The notes below the pieces were generated by a model that worked only from the letters and a program-made list of their open reading frames with translations, made no database searches and was not told the DNA's origin. A stretch of 64,000 bases of DNA from Amycolatopsis sp. NBC_01488 (GTDB lineage Bacteria; Actinomycetota; Actinomycetes; Mycobacteriales; Pseudonocardiaceae): assembly GCF_036227105.1 (NCBI RefSeq), contig NZ_CP109434.1, positions 253,001 through 317,000 on the forward strand. Direction: 5' to 3'. A program made the position numbers and the translations under genes. This document shows, one piece after another, positions 58,907-64,000 of this stretch (the first letter of the stretch is position 1; each line of letters begins with the position of its first letter).

Positions 58907-59961
58907 AGGTTGTTCCCCCAGAGGGCCTTGTCGTCCACGTTGGCCTTGGTGATGACGGGCGCGGGCAGCTGGTCTTCGAGGATGCCGGGGCTGATCTCGA
59001 CGATGGTGCTGTCGTGGTCGGTCGGGCCCGGCTTGAACGTCTCGCCCGCCATGGCCTTCTTCAGCCAGTACAGGCCGTACTTCGCGTACGCGTCGGCCGG
59101 CTGGGACACCGTCGCGTCCAGTTCGCCGTTGCGGATCGCGGCCAGCTCCTGCGGGATGCCGTCGTTGGACACCAGCACGATGTGCTTCGGGTCGCCGACC
59201 GGGAAGAACAGGTTCTTGCGCTTGAGCGCCTGCTCGGTCGGGGCCAGGTAGACGCCGCCGGCCTGCATGTAGACACCCTTGATGTCCGGGTTCGCGGTGA
59301 GCATGCTGTCCAGGCCGGACGACGCCTTGTCGGCCTTCCACTCGGCCGGGATCTCCAGCACCTGAATGTTCGGGTACTTGGACTTCATGCAGTCGCGGAA
59401 GGCTTCCGAGCGGTCGCGGCCGTTGACCGAGGCCAGGTCGCCCATGATCTGCACGACCTTGCCGGACTTGACCTTCTCGCCGATCGCGTCGCACGCCTTG
59501 GTGCCGTAGGCCTTGTTGTCGGCCCGGACCACCATGGCGACCTTGCCGCTCTCGGGAGCGACGTCGACCGCGACGACCGGCACGCCCTTGTTCTCCGCCT
59601 GCTTGAGCCCGGCGACGATGGCCGCAGAGTCCAGCGGCGTCACGACCAGGCCCTTGACGCCCTGGTTGAGGAAGGTGCCGATGTCGGTGATCAGCTTCGC
59701 CGGGTCGCTGTCCGCGTTGACCGTCGGGAGGACGTCGACGCCCTCCTGCTTGGCCATCTGCGGCACGTAGTTGTTGTAGGCCTGCCAGAACGGCGAGGTC
59801 AGCAGCGGCAGCGTCGCCCCGACCTTGCCGCCGGGGCTGCCGCCCGCCGCGGGCGCCGACGCGTTGTCCTTGGTGGACCCGCAGGCGGCCAGTACCAGGC
59901 CGCAGACGGCGGCCGTGGCGGCCACCTGGATCACCCTGTTGCCGAATGCCACAGTGCGCAC
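58903..59961 (-). CDS. Sugar-binding lipoprotein of the fucose importer
   Basis: This 352-residue lipoprotein has signal peptide and lipobox (VCGLVLAAC; Cys at about residue 27) and a type I periplasmic-binding domain (VGATLPLLTSPFWQAYNNYV, GVKGLVVTPLDSAAIVAGL, VSNDGIPQELAAIRNGELDA). GTG 59961 is preferred since AAGGAGG lies about 5 nt upstream. It is placed between the SDR gene and the ATPase gene. Ligand L-fucose is inferred from the pathway. Confidence 0.85.
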   Translation of the reverse strand: MRTVAFGNRVIQVAATAAVCGLVLAACGSTKDNASAPAAGGSPGGKVGATLPLLTSPFWQAYNNYVPQMAKQEGVDVLPTVNADSDPAKLITDIGTFLNQGVKGLVVTPLDSAAIVAGLKQAENKGVPVVAVDVAPESGKVAMVVRADNKAYGTKACDAIGEKVKSGKVVQIMGDLASVNGRDRSEAFRDCMKSKYPNIQVLEIPAEWKADKASSGLDSMLTANPDIKGVYMQAGGVYLAPTEQALKRKNLFFPVGDPKHIVLVSNDGIPQELAAIRNGELDATVSQPADAYAKYGLYWLKKAMAGETFKPGPTDHDSTIVEISPGILEDQLPAPVITKANVDDKALWGNNL

Positions 59962-59997
59962 CGCATCCTCCTTGATGACAGCGGAAATCAAGTCTGT

Positions 59998-60741
59998 TTA
60001 CTGCTGAACGGGGCCGCGCGGGCGCAGGCCGTACATGCCGCCGTCGACCGCCAGCGCAGTGCCGGTGGTCGAAGCGGAAAGGGGGCTGGCGAGGTAGACG
60101 ATGGCGTTCGCGACCTCGTCGGCGGTGACCAGCCGGCCCATCGGCTGGCGCGCCGCGAGGGCCGCGCGTTCGGCCGCCGGGTCGTCGGCGGCGTCGAGCA
60201 GCCGGCCCACCCAGGGGGTGTCCGCCGTCCCGGGGCACACGCAGTTGACGCGGATCCGGTCCGGCAGGTGGTCGGTCGCCATGGCCAGGGTCAGCGAGAG
60301 CACCGCGCCCTTGCTGGCCGAGTAGAGCGCGCGGTTGGGCAGGCCGGCCCAGGCCGCGATGGAGCAGGTGTTGACGATCGCCGCGGACGGCGAGTTCTTG
60401 AGGTGCGGCAGCGCGGCCCGGGCGAGCCGGACCATGCCGACGACGTTGACGTCGAACACGCGGTGCCATTCGTCGTCGTCGTTGGCCGTGACGTCGCCCT
60501 GGGCGCCGATCCCGGCGTTGTTGACGAGGATGTCGAGGCGCCCGAAGCGGTCCACGACGGCGTCGATCGCCTCGCGGACTTCATCATCCGAGGAGACGTC
60601 GCAGCGGAAGCCCGTGTCGTCCGGTTTCAGGTCGAGCACCGCCACCTGCGCGCCGCGCTCGGCCAGCAAGGTGGCGACGGCCTTGCCGATACCCGAGGCG
60701 CCTCCGGTGACGGCGGCCACCAGGCCCTCGAATTCACTCAC
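59998..60741 (-). CDS. SDR oxidoreductase, probable 2-keto-3-deoxy-L-fuconate dehydrogenase
   Basis: This 247-residue short-chain dehydrogenase has [11 protein letters not shown] (NAD binding), NNAGIGAQG, the catalytic Ser in CSIAAW and Tyr/Lys in YSASKGA, and the C-terminal [17 protein letters not shown]. It probably oxidises 2-keto-3-deoxy-L-fuconate to the 2,4-diketo acid. It overlaps the dehydratase gene by 8 bp, and the binding-protein gene follows 36 bp later. Substrate is inferred from flanking enzymes. Confidence 0.84.
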   Translation of the reverse strand: MSEFEGLVAAVTGGASGIGKAVATLLAERGAQVAVLDLKPDDTGFRCDVSSDDEVREAIDAVVDRFGRLDILVNNAGIGAQGDVTANDDDEWHRVFDVNVVGMVRLARAALPHLKNSPSAAIVNTCSIAAWAGLPNRALYSASKGAVLSLTLAMATDHLPDRIRVNCVCPGTADTPWVGRLLDAADDPAAERAALAARQPMGRLVTADEVANAIVYLASPLSASTTGTALAVDGGMYGLRPRGPVQQ

Positions 60742-62038
60742 TTGCGGTCTCCGTCCACTCGGGACCGTCCGGGAAGCGGAACCGGCGCAGCGTGGCGTCG
60801 TGCATGCGCGCGGAGAACCCGGGTGCGGTCGGGGCGAGGTACCGGCCGCGCTCGACGACGGCCGGGTCGGTGAAGTGCTCGTGCAGGTGGTCGACCCACT
60901 CGATGGAGCGGTCCGCGTCGGTGCCGGACACCGCCACGAAGTCGAACATCGAGAGGTGCCGCACGAGTTCGCAGAGCCCGACGCCGCCGGCGTGCGGGCA
61001 CACCGGCACGCCGAACTTGGCGGCCAGCAGCAGGATCGCCAGGTTCTCGTTGAAGCCGCCGACGCGGGCCGCGTCCAGCTGCAGCACGGAGATCGCGTTC
61101 GCCTGCAGCAGCTGCTTGAAGATCACGCGGTTCTGGACGTGCTCGCCGGTCGCGACGCGGATGGGCGCAAGCGCTTTCGCGATGGCGGCGTGGCCGAGGA
61201 TGTCGTCCGGGGAGGTCGGCTCCTCGATCCAGTACGGGTCGTACGGTGCGAGCGCGGTCATCCAGGTGACCGCGGCGGAGACGTCCCAGCGCTGGTTGGC
61301 GTCGACGGCGATCCGGACGTCCGGGCCGACGGTCTCGCGGGCGAGCTTCATGCGGCGGACGTCGTCCTCGAGGTTGCCGCCGACCTTCAGCTTGATCATC
61401 TCGAAGCCGTCGGCGACGGCCTGCTCGGCGAGCCGTACGAGCTTCGCGTCGGCGTACCCGAGCCAGCCGGGCGACGTGCTGTAGGCGCGGTAGCCGTTCG
61501 CCTCGAGCTGCTTCACCCGTTCGGCGCGGCCCGGTTCCGCCCGCCGCAGGATGTCCAGGGCTTCGGTCTCGGTGAGCGCGTCGGAGAGGTACCGGAAGTC
61601 GACGAGGCTGACCAGCTCCTCCGGCGTCATGCGCCCAGCGAACTGCCAGACGGGCAGGTTCGCGCGGCGGGCGGCGAGGTCCCAGGCGGCGTTGACGATC
61701 GCGCCGACCGCCATGTGCGCGACGCCTTTTTCCGGGCCCAGCCAGCGGAACTGCGAGTCGCCGACGAGCGTGCGGGACAGGGCGCCGAGCGCGGCCGCGT
61801 CCTCGGGGACGTCGCGGCCGACGACGTGCGGCGCGAGCGCGCGGATCGCCGCGGCCTGGACGTCGTTGCCGCGGCCGATGGTGAACGCGAGGCCGTAGCC
61901 GTCCGGGCCGCCGTCGGCGTGGAGCACGACGTAGGCGGCGGAGTAGTCCGGGTCGGGGTTCATGGCGTCCGAGCCGTCCAGCTCCCGCGAGGTCGGGAAC
62001 CGGACGTCGAGCACCTCTATGCCGATGATCTTCGCCAT
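60734..62038 (-). CDS. L-fuconate dehydratase (enolase superfamily)
   Basis: This 434-residue enolase-superfamily dehydratase has [20 protein letters not shown] (catalytic Lys), [10 protein letters not shown] (Asp), [10 protein letters not shown] (Glu), [12 protein letters not shown] (His) and [20 protein letters not shown]. The last stretch, together with DANQRWDV, is typical of fuconate dehydratases and human ENOSF1. It removes water from L-fuconate to give 2-keto-3-deoxy-L-fuconate. ATG 62038 lies 2 bp after the FAH stop. This is the most specific marker of the fucose pathway here. Confidence 0.92.
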   Translation of the reverse strand: MAKIIGIEVLDVRFPTSRELDGSDAMNPDPDYSAAYVVLHADGGPDGYGLAFTIGRGNDVQAAAIRALAPHVVGRDVPEDAAALGALSRTLVGDSQFRWLGPEKGVAHMAVGAIVNAAWDLAARRANLPVWQFAGRMTPEELVSLVDFRYLSDALTETEALDILRRAEPGRAERVKQLEANGYRAYSTSPGWLGYADAKLVRLAEQAVADGFEMIKLKVGGNLEDDVRRMKLARETVGPDVRIAVDANQRWDVSAAVTWMTALAPYDPYWIEEPTSPDDILGHAAIAKALAPIRVATGEHVQNRVIFKQLLQANAISVLQLDAARVGGFNENLAILLLAAKFGVPVCPHAGGVGLCELVRHLSMFDFVAVSGTDADRSIEWVDHLHEHFTDPAVVERGRYLAPTAPGFSARMHDATLRRFRFPDGPEWTETASE

Positions 62039-62040
62039 GG

Positions 62041-62892
62041 TCAGGCCTGCCTCGCGGTCTGGCGCTGCCGCCCGAGGCCGTCGATCTCCAGCTCGACGAC
62101 GTCGCCGTCGCGCAGGTAGGGCTTGGGGTCGGGCTGCCCGAGCGCGACGCCCTCCGGGGTGCCGGTGTTGATCAGGTCGCCGGGCCGCAGGACCATGACC
62201 TGGCTCAGGTGGTGGATGATCTCGGCCACGGTGAAGATCATGTCCTTGGTCGACGAGTCCTGCTTCTTCTCGCCGTTGACCCACAGCCGCAGGCCGAGGT
62301 CCTGCGGGTCCGGTACCTCGCTCGCCGGGACCAGCGCCGGGCCGAGCGGGTTGAAGTTCTCGCAGGACTTGCCCTTGTCCCACTGGGCGGTGCGGAACTG
62401 CAGCGCGCGCTCGGAAACGTCGTTCGAGACGACGTAGCCGGCGACGTGCTCCAGGGCTTCGTCGACGCTGTCGAGGTAACGCGCGGTCTTGCCGATGACG
62501 ACGCCGAGCTCGACCTCCCAGTCGGTGCTGACCGACCCGCGCGGGATGAGGACGTCGTCGCCCGGGCCGACCACGACGTCCGGCGCCTTCATGAAGACGA
62601 CCGGCTCGGTGGGCGGCGTCGCGCCGGTCTCTTCGGCGTGGCGGCGGTAGTTCATGCCGATGCAGACGACCTTGCCGGGCTGGGCGATGGGCGAACCGAC
62701 CCGCAGTTCCTCGACGTCGGCCTTCGGCAGCTCCCCGGCGGCGAGCGCGGCGGCCACGCGGGCGACGCCGTCCGCGGCGAGGAAACCGCCGTCGATGTCG
62801 GCGGTCAGGCCGCCCAGCTCGTAGGTCGTGCCGTCGTCGGCACGCACGAACGGACGCTCACTTCCCGGCTCCCCGAGGCGCACAAGCTGCAC
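62041..62892 (-). CDS. FAH-family hydrolase, probable 2,4-diketo-3-deoxy-L-fuconate hydrolase
   Basis: This 283-residue fumarylacetoacetate-hydrolase-family protein has [35 protein letters not shown] and [19 protein letters not shown] (metal-binding Glu/Asp), and ends in [12 protein letters not shown]. In the non-phosphorylating fucose route this family splits the diketo acid to pyruvate and L-lactate. GTG 62892 is chosen because AAGGGA lies 6 nt upstream and [10 protein letters not shown] is the usual beginning. It is first in the operon, just below the palindromic operator. Confidence 0.87.
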   Translation of the reverse strand: MQLVRLGEPGSERPFVRADDGTTYELGGLTADIDGGFLAADGVARVAAALAAGELPKADVEELRVGSPIAQPGKVVCIGMNYRRHAEETGATPPTEPVVFMKAPDVVVGPGDDVLIPRGSVSTDWEVELGVVIGKTARYLDSVDEALEHVAGYVVSNDVSERALQFRTAQWDKGKSCENFNPLGPALVPASEVPDPQDLGLRLWVNGEKKQDSSTKDMIFTVAEIIHHLSQVMVLRPGDLINTGTPEGVALGQPDPKPYLRDGDVVELEIDGLGRQRQTARQA

Positions 62893-62919
62893 GGATTTTC
62901 CCTTCACCCGCCCGACCAG

Positions 62920-62930
62920 ACATCCGATGT
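62920..62930. promoter_or_regulatory. Perfect 11-bp FadR operator palindrome
   Basis: ACATCCGATGT is ACATC and GATGT around a central C, 28 bp upstream of the FAH start. A TATAC-type -10 element lies just upstream on the minus strand (GATATACAT). The near-identical site at 55505-55515 suggests one FadR-type protein controls both halves of the pathway. Confidence 0.7.
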
Positions 62931-63106
62931 ATATCGCAGTCAGGTCTGGAGATCCACCCCCAAGACTCAGTCGCCGCCCAATCGGCCGGAAAATTGATCG
63001 GATCAGTACCGGTGCAGTGCTCGTTTGAGCACGGGGTGTCACCGCTCACAGCCGGAATAGCGCAGGTCGTCGCGTCGCTGTCGGAGTCAGGGACCCGAGG
63101 AGGCAC

Positions 63107-64000
63107 ATGACCACCACGGCGGAAGGTACCGCGACGAGCAGGCGGACGCAGCTGAAGTTCGTGCTCGTCCTGGGTGGCCTGACCGCGTTCGGGCCGCTGT
63201 CGATCGACATGTACCTGCCCGCGCTGCCGCGGATGGCGAACGACCTCCACGCGGCGGACGCGACGGTCCAGCTCACGCTCAGCGCGTTCATCGTCGGCCT
63301 GGCCCTGGGCCAGCTGGTGCTCGGGCCGTTGTCCGACGCGCTGGGACGCCGTCGCCCGCTGCTGGTGGGCCTGGTGCTGTACGTCGTGGGGTCGGTGCTG
63401 TGCGCGGTGAGCCCGGACGCGTGGCTGCTGGTCGCGGCGCGGGGCGTGCAGTCCCTCGGGGCGGCCGCCGGCATCGTGATCGCGCGCGCCACCGTGCGCG
63501 ACCTGTACTCCGGCACGGCGATGACGAAGTTCTTCTCGACGTTGATGCTGGTCAGCGGGCTGGCTCCGATCCTGGCGCCGCTGATCGGCGGGCAGTTGCT
63601 GAACTGGACGTCCTGGCGCGGGGTGTTCGTGGTCCTGACGGTGTTCGGCGCGCTGCTGCTGGCCGTGGTCGTGTTCGCCTTCCCGGAGCCGTCGGTTTCG
63701 CGGTCTCCTGCGCGGCTCGGCCAGGTGATGCGGACCTACGGGCGGCTGGTGCTGGACCGGAGCTTCGCCGGGTACGCGCTGGCGGCCGGGCTGTTGTTCG
63801 CGTCGATGTTCGCCTACATCTCGGGGTCGTCGTTCGCGCTGCAAGGCGTGTACGGGCTCAGCCCGCAGGCGTACAGCGTGGTGTTCGGCGTGAACGGCGT
63901 CGGGATCGTGCTGGCGGGCCAGCTCAACGGACGGCTCGTCGGGCGGGTGCCGGAGCGGACCCTGCTCCTGTCCGGGCTGCTGCTCGGGGTGTTCGGCGGG
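63107..64000 (+). CDS. MFS drug-resistance transporter, Bcr/CflA type (C-terminus cut by window)
   Basis: The first 298 codons are present. LVLGGLTAFGPLSIDMYLPALPRMANDL is the N-terminal signature of Bcr/CflA-type efflux pumps (14-residue SIDMYLPALPRMAN core), and GPLSDALGRRRPLLVGLVLY is MFS motif A. RATVRDLYSG follows helix 4. About eight membrane helices lie within the window. ATG 63107 has GAGGAGG about 5 nt upstream. It is divergent from the fucose operon and shares its 214-bp intergenic region. The substrate is unknown. Confidence 0.85.
   Translation, partial: MTTTAEGTATSRRTQLKFVLVLGGLTAFGPLSIDMYLPALPRMANDLHAADATVQLTLSAFIVGLALGQLVLGPLSDALGRRRPLLVGLVLYVVGSVLCAVSPDAWLLVAARGVQSLGAAAGIVIARATVRDLYSGTAMTKFFSTLMLVSGLAPILAPLIGGQLLNWTSWRGVFVVLTVFGALLLAVVVFAFPEPSVSRSPARLGQVMRTYGRLVLDRSFAGYALAAGLLFASMFAYISGSSFALQGVYGLSPQAYSVVFGVNGVGIVLAGQLNGRLVGRVPERTLLLSGLLLGVFGG

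Overview
The window reads as chromosomal DNA of a high-GC actinomycete, most likely a Pseudonocardiaceae such as Amycolatopsis. The evidence is the uniformly high GC with strongly GC-biased third positions, frequent GTG starts, many 4-bp ATGA/GTGA gene overlaps, a ShbA/SigD-type sigma factor, and the protein families present. I see no prophage, transposase, CRISPR array or antibiotic biosynthetic cluster. Most of the window is a chain of separate carbon-catabolism modules, each with its own regulator.

Layout. (1) 1-247: start of a kdp potassium-pump operon (minus strand; a 27-aa small membrane protein, kdpF, first codons of kdpA), then glutamine-dependent asparagine synthase asnB and a small orphan protein. 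(2) 2.8-13.2 kb: a myo-inositol module. A minus-strand iolG-like dehydrogenase and LacI regulator are divergent from a nearly gap-free operon of iolE-like gene, three ABC importer genes, iolC, a Cgl0158-type aldolase-like gene, iolB and iolD. Two LacI-type palindromes lie between the divergent units. (3) 13.2-15.2 kb: a stand-alone P450 resembling the CYP102 (P450BM3) haem domain, divergent from a TetR regulator, with two copies of a 20-bp operator. (4) 15.2-22.0 kb: a frameshifted beta-propeller-like gene, an MFS transporter, a secreted metallophosphoesterase, a flavin monooxygenase-like enzyme and a membrane GGDEF protein. (5) 22.6-33.5 kb: a form II CO-dehydrogenase-like molybdoenzyme locus (coxS-L-M-G, XdhC/CoxI, CoxE-like VWA protein, MoxR ATPase, MocA-like cytidylyltransferase), interrupted by tRNA-Arg(ACG), short tandem repeats and a GT-C membrane glycosyltransferase. 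(6) 33.7-39.8 kb: a protocatechuate/beta-ketoadipate operon pcaI-J-F-H-G-D-C plus an IclR regulator; pcaB is absent. (7) 40.0-47.7 kb: an alpha-galactoside module (ROK regulator, ABC importer, secreted GH27 and intracellular GH36 alpha-galactosidases). (8) 47.9-53.3 kb: hydroxyacid dehydrogenase and glycerate kinase, then small conserved genes (cysteine-free HesB-like, DUF5709-like, GtrA, two DUF202) and the sigma factor. (9) 53.3-62.9 kb: a complete predicted non-phosphorylating L-fucose pathway: mutarotase, dehydrogenase, lactonase, RbsABC-type importer, L-fuconate dehydratase, 2-keto-3-deoxyfuconate dehydrogenase and an FAH-family hydrolase. A FadR-type regulator sits in the middle. (10) 63.1 kb to the end: an MFS efflux gene cut by the window edge.

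How the genes work together. Each module pairs uptake with degradation. Inositol goes via IolG/E/D/B/C toward 2-deoxy-5-keto-gluconate phosphate; alpha-galactosides go to galactose plus sugar; protocatechuate goes to succinyl-CoA and acetyl-CoA; L-fucose is predicted to go to pyruvate plus L-lactate. Regulation can be read in the DNA. The inositol locus has LacI palindromes. The P450 locus has duplicated 20-mers. The fucose locus has an 11-bp palindrome (ACATCCGATGT and a 10/11 match) at both the divergent FadR promoter and the promoter of the distant half of the pathway. Convergent gene pairs are separated by strong hairpins, two of which share the same GTGAGTG-GAAACAG core.
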